Assembly (NCBI RefSeq): GCF_019391655.1
Contig: NZ_JAHXPQ010000001.1
Location: 865,807-929,806, forward strand
Length of the DNA stretch: 64,000 nt
Origin: Mucilaginibacter rivuli
Lineage (GTDB): Bacteria > Bacteroidota > Bacteroidia > Sphingobacteriales > Sphingobacteriaceae
Direction: 5' to 3'
Positions 24,564-33,214 of the stretch are shown piece after piece. Made by a program: the position numbers and the translations under genes. The notes under the pieces were generated by a model. It searched no databases and was not told where the DNA came from. It saw only the letters and a program-made list of their open reading frames with translations. Numbering within the stretch: position 1 is the first letter of the stretch; every line of letters begins with the position of its first letter.

Positions 24564-24593
24564 TTTTAGCTTCCCGCTTTTTTATTAACTTTG
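24564..24593 (+). promoter_or_regulatory. Likely promoter of the cyclophilin gene
   Basis: TTTT (24564-24567, near TTTG), 18 bases, then TAACTTTG (24586-24593) fits the Bacteroidota -33/-7 arrangement. The -7 box matches TAnnTTTG exactly. It leaves a leader of roughly 15-20 bases before the ATG at 24615. Confidence 0.55.
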
Positions 24594-24614
24594 CCGCTCA
24601 GAATTTTAAAGGAA

Positions 24615-25076
24615 ATGACTAAAGCGATAATCAAAACTGAAAAAGGCGACATGACCGTATCATTTTACGAGCAGGACGCGCCTAAAGCCGTTGCTAACTT
24701 TTTAAAGTTGGCTAAAGAAGGCTTTTATAATGGTGTAACTTTTCACCGTGTTATACCTAATTTTATGGTGCAAACAGGTTGCCCTAATTCAAAATCGCCC
24801 GAAACGATGCACCGCGCAGGTACCGGTGGCCCGGGTTATCATATTGATTGCGAGTTAACAGGCGAAAATCAATACCACGACCGTGGTGTATTATCAATGG
24901 CGCATGCAGGCCGTAATACAGGTGGATCGCAGTTTTTTATATGCCACAGCCGTGCCAATACTGCTCATTTGGACCGTAACCACACTGTTTTTGGTAAGGT
25001 TATTGAGAATGTTGACATTGTTGACAGCATTCGCCAGGGCGATAAGATCACCAGCATTGAAGTTATAGAAGATTAA
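24615..25076 (+). CDS. Peptidyl-prolyl cis-trans isomerase (cyclophilin type)
   Basis: The 153-residue cytoplasmic cyclophilin accelerates prolyl isomerisation. Family motifs: 'GFYNGVTFHRVIPNFMVQTG' with the catalytic Arg, 'LSMAHAGRNTGGSQFFI' and 'HLDRNHTVFGKVI'. The frame opens at 24591, but the ATG at 24615 gives the usual short N-terminus and follows a promoter box, so I use it. There is no signal peptide, so it is the intracellular form. A hairpin separates it from the DUF5606 gene. Confidence 0.95.
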   Translation: MTKAIIKTEKGDMTVSFYEQDAPKAVANFLKLAKEGFYNGVTFHRVIPNFMVQTGCPNSKSPETMHRAGTGGPGYHIDCELTGENQYHDRGVLSMAHAGRNTGGSQFFICHSRANTAHLDRNHTVFGKVIENVDIVDSIRQGDKITSIEVIED

Positions 25077-25091
25077 ATAGCATGGCGCAAA

Positions 25092-25145
25092 GCGCATAGA
25101 GCAAGGCATTAAAAGCCGTCACGCTCTGCGCTTTGCTCTATGCGC
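25092..25145. repeat. 16-base-pair hairpin between cyclophilin and DUF5606 genes
   Basis: GCGCATAGAGCAAGGC (25092-25107) pairs with GCTTTGCTCTATGCGC (25130-25145) with one G-T wobble, loop 22 bases. There is no T run, so it is either a repeat-derived 3' stabiliser or a regulatory hairpin; the right arm lies 12 bases before the next ATG. Confidence 0.7.
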
Positions 25146-25157
25146 TACGCGCATAAA

Positions 25158-25682
25158 ATGAATTTACAAGGAATAGTATCAGTATCGGGCAAACCGGGTT
25201 TGTGGAAGGCATTGGCTCAAAATAAAACAGGCTTTATTTTGGAGAGTCTCGATGAAAAGAAGACCAAGCTTGTAGCCAACCTATCTACCGCTAAATTAGC
25301 GGCGTTGGATGAGATCACGATATTTGGTTATGAGGATGATATTAAGCTAACCGATGTTTTGGCTAAGATGAAGGCTGCTTCATCAATACCTGATACAAAG
25401 GCTGACGGAAACAAGTTGCGCCAGTTTTTCAGGGAAGTAGCATCTGACCATGATGAAGAAAAGGTTTATGCTTCGGATATGAAAAAGATCATATCATGGT
25501 TCAACATACTAAAAGAATTGCCTTTGTTTAACGAGGCACCTGCTAAAGCAGCACCTGTTGTTGAAGAAGCAGCTGTTGCTGAGCCTGAACCGGCAAAGCC
25601 TGCAGCTAAAAAGGCAAAAGAAACCGCGCCTGCGGCTGAGCCAAAGGCTGCCAAAGCTCCTAAAAAGAAAAAGGCTGAATAA
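25158..25682 (+). CDS. DUF5606-family protein
   Basis: The 174-residue protein begins 'MNLQGIVSVSGKPGLWKAL' and matches the Bacteroidota DUF5606 family: an N-terminal compact part (about 1-65), a helical middle ('KLRQFFREVASDHDEEKVYA', 'KKIISWFNILKEL') and an Ala/Pro/Lys-rich disordered tail (about 130-174). The frame runs upstream to 25140, but the ATG at 25158 matches the family start. It has no signal peptide; function is unknown. The terminator overlaps its last codons. Confidence 0.9.
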   Translation: MNLQGIVSVSGKPGLWKALAQNKTGFILESLDEKKTKLVANLSTAKLAALDEITIFGYEDDIKLTDVLAKMKAASSIPDTKADGNKLRQFFREVASDHDEEKVYASDMKKIISWFNILKELPLFNEAPAKAAPVVEEAAVAEPEPAKPAAKKAKETAPAAEPKAAKAPKKKKAE

Positions 25683-25696
25683 TTTCAGCCTTTTTC
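25668..25696 (+). terminator. Terminator overlapping the 3' end of the DUF5606 gene
   Basis: AAAAAGGCTGAA and TTCAGCCTTTTT form a 12-base-pair stem with a 4-base loop holding the stop codon, followed by T/C. The left arm encodes the last residues (KKKAE). It can work in both directions, also ending the zinc exporter transcript. Confidence 0.92.
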
Positions 25697-25726
25697 TCAT
25701 TTCTCTCTATATCTAATATAATTATT

Positions 25727-26683
25727 TTAGCATGCCGCCTGTCCGCATTTTTCAGTGCTGAACTCAGGCTCAAAGGTGCTGTGGGTAATTTCGAGGTGTT
25801 CAAGGCGGTGGCGCAGATCGTGCTTTATCTTGTCAAACTCGGGCAAGCAGTCTTCGCTGATCACCAAATGAGCGGTCAGCGCATTTTCGGTAGTGCTTAA
25901 TGCCCAAACATGCATGTGGTGAACATCCATAACGCCCTTTGCTTTGAGTAGCTCGGCTTTGATATTTTCGAGGTTCATTTCTTTGGGGACACCATCGAGT
26001 GATAATCGAAGGCTATCTTTTAGCAAATTCCAGGTGCCTAATAAGATCACGATACCTATGATAAGGCTCACCACGCTGTCTATCCAATACAGATGAGTAA
26101 AGTAAATGATAACACCCGATATAACAACACCCAGTGAAACAATGGCATCAACAGCCATGTGCAGGTAAGCGCCTTTAACATTGAGATCTTTATCTTTACT
26201 CTTATCGCCACGGGTAAACAGCCAGGCAGTAAACGCATTAACGCCAATGCCAACAAAAGCCACCCATGCGATGGTTGCACCTTCTATACTTTGCGGGTGC
26301 ATAAAACGTACTATAGCTTCATATACAATAACGGCGATGCCGGCTATCAGAATAAAGGCATTGAGCAGCGATACGATAATGGTGGATCTTTTGTAACCGT
26401 AGGTGTATTGCTTATTTGATCGTACTTTGGATAGTTTGAAAGCCAGTAATGCTAAGGCAAGCGCGGCAACATCACTCAGGTTATGCCCTGCATCAGTAAG
26501 GAGCGAGAGCGACCCGGTAATTAAGCCCGTGATCACTTCGATGATGACGAAAGCTGAATTTAAGATAATGCCAATTACAAAGGCGCTGTTGATATGATCG
26601 ATCTTAGGTGTATGATCGTGGTGGTGACCAAAGCCGTGGCTATGATCATGATTGTGCGCATGGCTATGATTGTGACCTGACAT
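25727..26683 (-). CDS. Cation diffusion facilitator (zinc/cobalt exporter, CzcD/ZitB type)
   Basis: The 318-residue protein exports divalent metals (probably Zn2+) in exchange for protons. It has a His-rich N-terminus (about residues 3-25), six transmembrane segments, the metal-site motifs 'LLTDAGHNLSDVAALA' in TM2 and 'HMAVDAIVSLG' (HxxxD) in TM5, and a cytoplasmic C-terminal domain with 'VMDVHHMHVWALS'. It ends in a CGQAAC tail. It is followed 20 bases upstream by rlmH on the same strand, so the two may be cotranscribed. Confidence 0.95.
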   Translation of the reverse strand: MSGHNHSHAHNHDHSHGFGHHHDHTPKIDHINSAFVIGIILNSAFVIIEVITGLITGSLSLLTDAGHNLSDVAALALALLAFKLSKVRSNKQYTYGYKRSTIIVSLLNAFILIAGIAVIVYEAIVRFMHPQSIEGATIAWVAFVGIGVNAFTAWLFTRGDKSKDKDLNVKGAYLHMAVDAIVSLGVVISGVIIYFTHLYWIDSVVSLIIGIVILLGTWNLLKDSLRLSLDGVPKEMNLENIKAELLKAKGVMDVHHMHVWALSTTENALTAHLVISEDCLPEFDKIKHDLRHRLEHLEITHSTFEPEFSTEKCGQAAC

Positions 26684-26703
26684 GCCGTAAAGATAGGTAT
26701 TTG

Positions 26704-27177
26704 TTATTGATGATGATAAGGTTCGCCTTTTAAAATGGTAAAGGCACGGTAAACCTGTTCGGCAAAAAACAGCCTCACCATCTGGTGCGAAAAGGTCATC
26801 CGCGAAAGTGAAAGTTTCTCGTTGGCACGCTGGTAAATGCTGTCGTCAAAGCCATAAGGGCCACCTATGATGAATACCAGGTTCTGTACCGATGCGATCA
26901 TCTTTTTGTTGAGCATATCGGCAAATTTTTGCGATGATAACTCAATACCGTTTTCGTCAAGCAAAACTACATGGTCGGTACTGTTGAGGGTTTTGAAGAG
27001 CAATTCAGCTTCTTTTGCTTTTTGCTGGTCCTGGCTCAGGGCTTTGGTGTTTTTAAGTTCGGGTAGCTCAGTTATCTCAAATTTAATATAATGTTTAAGC
27101 CGCTTCAGGTACTTTTCGATGCCTTCTTTCAGATAAGCATCTTCGGTTTTACCAATGGTGAGCAGCGTGATCTTCAT
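26704..27177 (-). CDS. rlmH: 23S rRNA (pseudouridine1915-N3)-methyltransferase RlmH
   Basis: The 157-residue SPOUT methyltransferase uses S-adenosylmethionine to methylate pseudouridine 1915 in helix 69 of 23S rRNA. Signature elements: the 'FIIGGPYGFDDSIYQRAN' knot loop and the C-terminal 'RAFTILKGEPYHHQ'. The length is standard. It is the first gene of a probable unit with the CDF exporter and is divergent from the MutS-like gene 69 bases away. Confidence 0.97.
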   Translation of the reverse strand: MKITLLTIGKTEDAYLKEGIEKYLKRLKHYIKFEITELPELKNTKALSQDQQKAKEAELLFKTLNSTDHVVLLDENGIELSSQKFADMLNKKMIASVQNLVFIIGGPYGFDDSIYQRANEKLSLSRMTFSHQMVRLFFAEQVYRAFTILKGEPYHHQ

Positions 27178-27246
27178 AACAACAAAAGAACGAATATTTG
27201 AGGATAAGCGGCTAATTTCGCTTTAATTTGTTGTAAGAACTATAGT

Positions 27247-29064
27247 ATGTATCAGGATATCATTAACGATTATAATAACAGGGCTGCAGCGGCACAAGCT
27301 GAAGCTGACAAATACAACAGGCTCATTAATACCTATTCATTCATCAGGCTGGGCATCTTTATTTTGCTGGTACTTGGTATTGTGTTTTCTGTTAAACAGG
27401 AGAGTTATTTGCCTGCCTTCGTTTCTATAATAGTATTCGGCGGTGCTTTTGTTTGGCTTGTAAAACGGCAAAGCTGGTTTGACAGCCAACGCACCTATTT
27501 TAAAAACCTGAAAATGGTTAATGACAATGAAGTTGGCAGTATAAACAACCACTCTAATATTTATCCGGATGGCGGCAGTTTCGCATCAGAGAAGCATTAC
27601 TACACATCAGATCTTGACATATTTGGCCAGGCATCGCTATTTCAATTGGTAAACCGTGCGGCAACTGTACCCGGTAATGATAAGCTGGGCGAATGGCTGA
27701 GCTCGCCATCCCAAAAGGAAGCCATCTTATCACGACAACAAGCTGTTGAGGAATTGGCCGGTAAAAAAAACTGGAAAATGGATTTCCAGGCATCTACATG
27801 GTTTTCCCGTAAGGAAGATAAAAAGCAGGTAGAGCAATTATTTAACTTCCTGAAAGTATCACTCGATTTTCCGGGTGAAAAATGGCTGACCACGTATTGT
27901 AAGATTGCTCCTGTATTATTGATAGGTAGCATAATTGCTGGTGTTTACCTGCCTGTATTACAGGATGTGGCTGTAGTGATAGGCTTGGTTAACCTCGGTC
28001 TTGTATTTTCAAAAGCAGCATATATCCGTAAAACAGATGTTGTTGCAGGTAAAATAGGTAATGTACTTGGCTTGTATGCCGATGTGTTTGCTAAGATCGA
28101 AAAAGAGCAATGGCAGTCGGTTTACCTTAAAGAACTTGCCGGAAAGATCAATAACCAAACTAATGGCAGTACATCACAACAAATCAAAGAACTATCCATC
28201 CTGATCAATAAATTGAATTATCATCTCAATATTATTGTTGGTGTATTGCTCAATCTTTTCCTTTTGTGGGATATCCGTCAGGTTATCGCCATTGAAAACT
28301 GGAAAAAGAATAACGAAGCCAAACTGGAAGATGCCTTTGATGTGGTTGCCGAATTTGAAGCTGTACTAAGCCTTGCGGGCCTTAGCATCAATTACCCTGA
28401 ATGGTGTTTCCCCGAAATTGCAGATGGTAAGGGATATACGCTAACGGCAAAAGCTATTGCTCACCCGCTTATCAACAGCAATGCGCGGGTAGAGAATGAT
28501 TATGAGCTGAACGATGCTTTGAAGATCGACATTATTACCGGTTCTAATATGGCCGGTAAAAGTACATTCCTGCGTACATTGGGTATTAATACTGTTCTGG
28601 CATTGGCCGGAGCGCCTGTTTGCGCTGCAACAATGAAGGTATCGGTTATTACCATCATCAGCTATATGCGCATCAAAGATTCGCTTAATGAAAGTACCTC
28701 GACATTTAAAGCTGAACTGGACAGGCTGCAGCTTTTGCTCCATGCAGTTGAGCATGATGATAAGGTATTCTTTTTGATAGATGAGATGTTGCGTGGTACA
28801 AACTCGGTTGATAAATACCGCGGCTCAAAAGCGGTGATAGAACAATTGATAAAAAAACAGGGTGTTGGCCTTGTTGCCACGCACGACCTGCAAATAGCGC
28901 TGCTGGAGGAGAAATATCCGGGCTATATCCGTAATTTTTATTTCGATATACAGGTTAAAGGCGGCGAAATGCTTTTTGATTATAAGATCAAACACGGTGA
29001 GTGTAAAACCTTTAATGCATCATTATTGCTTAAACAAATAGGTATTGATGTAGATGCGGACTAA
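27247..29064 (+). CDS. Membrane-anchored MutS-like ATPase
   Basis: The 605-residue protein carries only the MutS core and ATPase domains, not the mismatch-binding domain I. Walker A is GSNMAGKST (about residues 432-440), Walker B 'VFFLIDEMLRGTNSVD', and the switch 'VATHDLQIA'. Two hydrophobic pairs at about residues 33-75 and 215-260, plus one near 335-350, predict a membrane protein. This fits a Bacteroidota-common MutS subfamily distinct from MutS1 and MutS2, with unknown function. It overlaps the convergent surface-protein gene by four bases. Classical mismatch repair activity is unlikely from the architecture. Confidence 0.9.
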   Translation: MYQDIINDYNNRAAAAQAEADKYNRLINTYSFIRLGIFILLVLGIVFSVKQESYLPAFVSIIVFGGAFVWLVKRQSWFDSQRTYFKNLKMVNDNEVGSINNHSNIYPDGGSFASEKHYYTSDLDIFGQASLFQLVNRAATVPGNDKLGEWLSSPSQKEAILSRQQAVEELAGKKNWKMDFQASTWFSRKEDKKQVEQLFNFLKVSLDFPGEKWLTTYCKIAPVLLIGSIIAGVYLPVLQDVAVVIGLVNLGLVFSKAAYIRKTDVVAGKIGNVLGLYADVFAKIEKEQWQSVYLKELAGKINNQTNGSTSQQIKELSILINKLNYHLNIIVGVLLNLFLLWDIRQVIAIENWKKNNEAKLEDAFDVVAEFEAVLSLAGLSINYPEWCFPEIADGKGYTLTAKAIAHPLINSNARVENDYELNDALKIDIITGSNMAGKSTFLRTLGINTVLALAGAPVCAATMKVSVITIISYMRIKDSLNESTSTFKAELDRLQLLLHAVEHDDKVFFLIDEMLRGTNSVDKYRGSKAVIEQLIKKQGVGLVATHDLQIALLEEKYPGYIRNFYFDIQVKGGEMLFDYKIKHGECKTFNASLLLKQIGIDVDAD

Positions 29065-31610
29065 CGCAGTACCGTTATTGAGCCCGATTCCTTCAACTTG
29101 TCATCGTTAAACGTAACCAGGTCTATCACGTAATAGTATGCGCCTACAGGTACCGGCGAACCGCCATATGTGCCTTTCCAATAGTCTGTAAGTACAGTAC
29201 TGTCATACAGTTTAACACCATAGCGGTTAAATATCTGCATGTGGAAGGTTTTAATGGCGATCATCTTTATCCTGAAATCATCATTTATACCATCATTGTT
29301 GGGGGTAAATGTGTTGGGTATAAAAATGATGACTTTATACCTCAGCAAGATCTTTCCTTTTGATACAGCGTTATTACAAGTATTTTGGTTAGTTGCTGTA
29401 AGGGTAACTGTATAATCACCTTTAGCTGTATAAAAATGAACCGGGTTAACATCAGTTGAGGTTGTTCCATCGCCAAAATCCCATATATAGCTATCAGCAT
29501 TTGTTGATGTGTTGGTAAAGCTTACCCCATCAGGAAAATAAACCGTTGATGGTATGGCAACATTAGCGGTAAATGAAGCTACCGAAACAGGAATAATATC
29601 CGTTGAATTTACCAGGATGGTGGCAGCATCGCTTGAGCAAAGCCCAAGTGTTACAACCAGTGTATATGTGCCGGCTGCTGCCGTAGTTGCCAATATTTTG
29701 GGAGAAACTTTTGTTGATGTGAAGTTATTGGGCCCGCTCCAGGCATAAGTTGTACCCGCGGCTTGTGCAGGTATGCTGAGTGTTATCGAATCGCCGATGC
29801 AATACAGGGGTTTATCTTTACTGATAACCGGCGTTGCGGGCTTCATTGGGTTAGTAAGTGTTTTAGATAAAATGGTTATACAACCCTGGCTGCCCGTGGC
29901 GGTTAATGTTACCGTTTTTACACCGTAAGTACTATAAGTTACATTTACTGTATTGGCATTTATAACAGTTGGTGTATTGGCATCCGCGCCATAATCCCAT
30001 TGCAACGATGTATAATCTGTAGAGTTATTTACTATGGTAAAACTTTGTTGGGGTGTACACAAATTATTGGCCGTTATTGTAAAATCATCCACAGGTTTGG
30101 TGCCTATACTTACAATAGCGATGGAAGCGGTATCACTCGCGCAGCCAAATTGCGTTACCTGTAAAACGTATTTCCCTGCTTGGTTATAAGCTGTTAAGGG
30201 TATGCTAACTGTTGATGCTGTACTTGTGAAATTATTGGGCCCGGTCCATAAATAGGTATAGTTAAGTTGGGCCGGCGTACTAAGTATCATGGTATCGCGC
30301 AGGCAATACTCTTTTTTAACGCTGGTAATAACAGGCTTGGGTGGCGTTACCCCAACGGTAAAGGTAGTATCGGCAACAATAATACAACCCTGGGCACCTG
30401 TTGCTTCTAATACTGCTGTTTTTTGCCCCGGTGTTGAGTAGGTTACAAAAAACGGCCCGTTGCCTGTTGCTGTTGCCGGGGTAGCATTTTCACCAAATGT
30501 CCATTGTAGTTTGGCATAGTTAACAGATTTGTTCTCGAAAGTAAATATCTGACCCGAAGTGCAGGGTATACCGCCAGTAACTTTGAATGCCGATGTTGGG
30601 CCGACAAACTCGCCCGTGCCACCAAAATCAAGGGTGACACCATTGTTCCCATTTGAAAAGTTGTTGATAAGTAAAGCATATACGTGCCCCTGTATCATAT
30701 CAACAGGTGCGTCAAAACCGGTAAAATTGATATTGCACCCTGCCGGTTCTGATACTTGTGTTTCACCTGTGCGCAGGCCTGTTTTATAATAATTAGGCAT
30801 TGGCGATATACAGTCAACCCCACGGCTTGCATCACAACGTATAGCATTTGCTGCGGTTACATTTGCCGCACTCCCGGTTGGCCCCAGGTCGTATAATACC
30901 CAATCAATATCATCAGCAACAGGGGCGGTTACTGTTGGTGTAATGGTAAATGTTAATGTGCCGTTATTAGCCGCCGTCCATTTGTACCAGGCCGTATTAG
31001 CTTCTATTGAGCCACCGTTTACGCTATAATCCAAACATGTACCGGCCGATTCCCTGTTGTTTGCACCGGCCCCGCTAACACCTGTTTGCGTAAAGCTTTC
31101 TTTACTGCATAGTATTGATGCTGTTGTGTAATCTTGTCCTACTTGTAAAATAGGGTTGTAATTGTTTACACATAGTTTGAATGTGCCGGTACTGCTATTG
31201 TGAGCGCCAAAAACCCTGAAGTAGTAAGTTTGTCCAATGGTTAATCCTCCTTTATAATAAGTGGTTACAATTCCCCCGTTAGCGGGCGATCCTTTAATAT
31301 CCGAATAAGTACTTACGCCATCATAAGTATATAAAGTAACATCGGGAAAAGCTAAAGGAGTTGGCCCGCTTGCCGTTACTGTGATACTGATATCAAAGGC
31401 TACTGCGGTGAATTTAAACCAAACATCGTTATTAGTGTCATTTGTAAAAAAAGGTGTTGCCTTAACACTGGTATATTCACCATCATTAGAGCAATACGAT
31501 TTTACGATAGGGAGCAATGTCGCATTTGTTGGTGCATCATTAACAGGCGCTTGCGCGAATGCTGCACACGATAGAAATAGCGATAAAAAGAATAGGTAGA
31601 GTATCTTCAA
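29061..31610 (-). CDS. Large secreted surface protein with PKD-like repeats and type B T9SS sorting domain
   Basis: The 849-residue protein has a signal peptide ending in AAFAQA, then pre-domains rich in Gly/Thr, several PKD/Ig-like repeats ('LQWTFGENATPATATGNGPF', 'WDFGDGTTSTDVNPVHFY'), and a C-terminal 'FIPNTFTPNNDGINDDFRI' CHU_C domain ending 'GSITVLR', the type B signal for export by the type IX secretion system. It is probably attached to the cell surface, with a role in adhesion or gliding-like behaviour or binding. The start is TTG at 31610 with an in-frame stop just before. The stop overlaps the MutS-like gene by four bases. Confidence 0.9.
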   Translation of the reverse strand: MKILYLFFLSLFLSCAAFAQAPVNDAPTNATLLPIVKSYCSNDGEYTSVKATPFFTNDTNNDVWFKFTAVAFDISITVTASGPTPLAFPDVTLYTYDGVSTYSDIKGSPANGGIVTTYYKGGLTIGQTYYFRVFGAHNSSTGTFKLCVNNYNPILQVGQDYTTASILCSKESFTQTGVSGAGANNRESAGTCLDYSVNGGSIEANTAWYKWTAANNGTLTFTITPTVTAPVADDIDWVLYDLGPTGSAANVTAANAIRCDASRGVDCISPMPNYYKTGLRTGETQVSEPAGCNINFTGFDAPVDMIQGHVYALLINNFSNGNNGVTLDFGGTGEFVGPTSAFKVTGGIPCTSGQIFTFENKSVNYAKLQWTFGENATPATATGNGPFFVTYSTPGQKTAVLEATGAQGCIIVADTTFTVGVTPPKPVITSVKKEYCLRDTMILSTPAQLNYTYLWTGPNNFTSTASTVSIPLTAYNQAGKYVLQVTQFGCASDTASIAIVSIGTKPVDDFTITANNLCTPQQSFTIVNNSTDYTSLQWDYGADANTPTVINANTVNVTYSTYGVKTVTLTATGSQGCITILSKTLTNPMKPATPVISKDKPLYCIGDSITLSIPAQAAGTTYAWSGPNNFTSTKVSPKILATTAAAGTYTLVVTLGLCSSDAATILVNSTDIIPVSVASFTANVAIPSTVYFPDGVSFTNTSTNADSYIWDFGDGTTSTDVNPVHFYTAKGDYTVTLTATNQNTCNNAVSKGKILLRYKVIIFIPNTFTPNNDGINDDFRIKMIAIKTFHMQIFNRYGVKLYDSTVLTDYWKGTYGGSPVPVGAYYYVIDLVTFNDDKLKESGSITVLR

Positions 31611-31695
31611 AGCTCAATAAACCGTTGATATAACCACTTTAACGCAAAAAGCTTAAAGATATGTTTAACAAATTAATTTATGGGCTAAAAATACT

Positions 31696-31723
31696 AAAGC
31701 CCGCTATCAATACAGCGGGCTTT
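31696..31723 (-). terminator. Terminator of recA
   Basis: AAAGCCCGCT (31696-31705) and AGCGGGCTTT (31714-31723) form a 10-base-pair stem with an 8-base loop. On the minus strand it is followed by TAGTATTTTT. It lies 20 bases beyond the recA stop. Confidence 0.88.
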
Positions 31724-31743
31724 GTAAATTGGTTGCCTTCAAA

Positions 31744-32754
31744 TTAAACTTTCTCTTCCAGCTTATCGCCGGTTACGGTTTCTTTTATCCGGCCTTCTAA
31801 TTCTTCCATCAGTTCAGGGTTATCCAGTATCAACTGCTTCACCGCATCGCGGCCCTGGCCCAGGCGGGTATCGCCATAGCTAAACCATGAACCTGCTTTT
31901 TTGATGATATCGTACTCAACACCCAGGTCAATGATCTCGCCGGCTTTTGATATACCCTCGCCAAACATAATGTCGAACTCGGCTATACGGAATGGCGGTG
32001 CCACTTTGTTTTTCACGATCTTTACCTTCACACGGTTACCCGATACTTCGTCGGTATCTTTTATCTGCGATATCCTGCGGATATCCAAACGTACCGAAGC
32101 ATAAAATTTTAAAGCGTTACCACCGGTAGTGGTTTCAGGGTTACCAAACATTACACCTATCTTTTCGCGTAACTGGTTAATGAAGATACAGCAACATCCT
32201 GTTTTGCTTATGGTGCCGGTTAGCTTACGCAGGGCTTGCGACATTAAACGTGCCTGTAAGCCCATCTTAGAATCGCCCATTTCACCTTCTATCTCGCTTT
32301 TAGGTACCAAAGCTGCAACCGAGTCGATCACGATAATATCAATAGCGCCCGAACGGATCAGGTTATCGGCAATTTCTAAGGCTTGCTCACCATTATCAGG
32401 TTGCGATATCAGCAGGTTCTCTACATCAACGCCTAATTTTTTAGCGTAGTATTTATCAAAAGCATGCTCCGCATCAATAAAGGCTGCAATGCCGCCTTTT
32501 TTCTGGCACTCGGCAATGGCATGGATGGCCAAAGTGGTTTTACCTGATGACTCCGGACCGTAAACCTCTATCACACGGCCTTTTGGCAAACCGCCAACAC
32601 CTAAAGCGATATCAAGGCCTAATGAACCTGTCGAAATTACTTCTATCGGCTCAATGGCGGTATCACCAAGTTTCATAATGGTACCTTTTCCGTATGATTT
32701 TTCAAGCTTATCTAAAGTAAGCTGTAATGCTTTTAATTTTTCTACGCTGCTCAT
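31744..32754 (-). CDS. recA: Recombinase RecA
   Basis: The 336-residue RecA forms filaments on single-stranded DNA for strand exchange and SOS signalling. It shows Walker [10 protein letters not shown], the '[20 protein letters not shown]' loop, '[20 protein letters not shown]' and the '[19 protein letters not shown]' L2 region. The length is typical of Bacteroidota. Just upstream lies a 19-base tandem repeat that may be regulatory. It ends in its own terminator, so it is monocistronic. Confidence 0.98.
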   Translation of the reverse strand: MSSVEKLKALQLTLDKLEKSYGKGTIMKLGDTAIEPIEVISTGSLGLDIALGVGGLPKGRVIEVYGPESSGKTTLAIHAIAECQKKGGIAAFIDAEHAFDKYYAKKLGVDVENLLISQPDNGEQALEIADNLIRSGAIDIIVIDSVAALVPKSEIEGEMGDSKMGLQARLMSQALRKLTGTISKTGCCCIFINQLREKIGVMFGNPETTTGGNALKFYASVRLDIRRISQIKDTDEVSGNRVKVKIVKNKVAPPFRIAEFDIMFGEGISKAGEIIDLGVEYDIIKKAGSWFSYGDTRLGQGRDAVKQLILDNPELMEELEGRIKETVTGDKLEEKV

Positions 32755-32776
32755 GTTCTAATTGTATGAAACAAAA

Positions 32777-32828
32777 TTACTAATATTATTGGTATTTACT
32801 AATATTTTTGGTAAAATATTTTTTGGTT
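32777..32828. promoter_or_regulatory. 19-base tandem repeat upstream of recA
   Basis: The unit TTACTAATATTWTTGGTAW occurs at 32777-32795 and 32796-32814, with a degraded third copy (AAATATTTTTTGGTT) after it. It lies 23 to 60 bases upstream of the recA start codon on the plus strand. On the minus strand a -7-like TAATTTTG lies just after. It could be an operator array for the recA regulator or an AT-rich slippage product. Confidence 0.6.
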
Positions 32829-32860
32829 GTTTTTGTGATGCTAAAAAGGAGGTGTTTTAT

Positions 32861-32892
32861 ATTTATTGATTTAAAATATTTAATCAATAAAT
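32861..32892. repeat. AT-rich palindrome between recA and nth
   Basis: ATTTATTGATT (32861-32871) is exactly complemented by AATCAATAAAT (32882-32892), with a 10-base A/T spacer that is itself partly palindromic. There is no G/C stem and no T run, so it looks more like a DNA-binding site than a terminator. Confidence 0.6.
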
Positions 32893-33028
32893 CAATCAAT
32901 CCTTGAAAGTGCACTTGGGTAAATATGGGTATTATCACAATAACTTTTTTGGTCATTTATCAACATTGAAGTAGTGAGCAGGGCTTCAATCTTAAAAAGA
33001 ACGTAAAACAGGTGATTTTGCCACCATG

Positions 33029-33085
33029 TCATGGCGAGCAAAGCGTGGCCATCACTAAGAAAGGTAATAAATTATAAATGTCGCA
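33029..33085. repeat. REP-like element, diverged copy 2
   Basis: TCATGGCGAGCAAAGCGTGG, then CCATCACTAAGAAAGGTAAT and a tail reaching ATGTCGC. This aligns along its length with 1808-1863 (TCATTGCGAGC...CACTGAGAAAGGTAGT...ATGTCGC). The hairpin ATGGC/GCCAT replaces ATTGC/GCAAT, a paired change. The right arm is absent or unrecognisable. Confidence 0.7.
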
Positions 33086-33214
33086 ACCTGCCATATTTCA
33101 AAAATCAGGTAAAAACATGTGTTTTTTCAAAAAACAAAATCAACGTAATCTTACTAATCAAAGCTAATCAGCGGTCACACAAATATACGAAATTTAGGCC
33201 TTAAACGTCAACAA

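Larger units (their letters stand above)
32755..33214. other. 460-base spacer between recA and nth
   Basis: This spacer contains, in order, a 19-base tandem repeat (32777-32828), a 32-base palindrome (32861-32892), a diverged REP-like element (33029-33085) and an A/T-rich stretch to 33214. No open frame of note and no RNA gene is recognised. Confidence 0.75.

Noticed and set aside
29061..31610. Fragmentation of the large surface protein into two genes because of frames on the other strand
   Set aside because: The minus-strand frame is continuous from signal peptide to CHU_C domain with consistent repeats throughout.
32755..33214. A small RNA or tRNA gene in the recA-nth spacer
   Set aside because: There is no cloverleaf, no terminator and no conserved RNA motif; the spacer is explained by repeats and AT-rich DNA.
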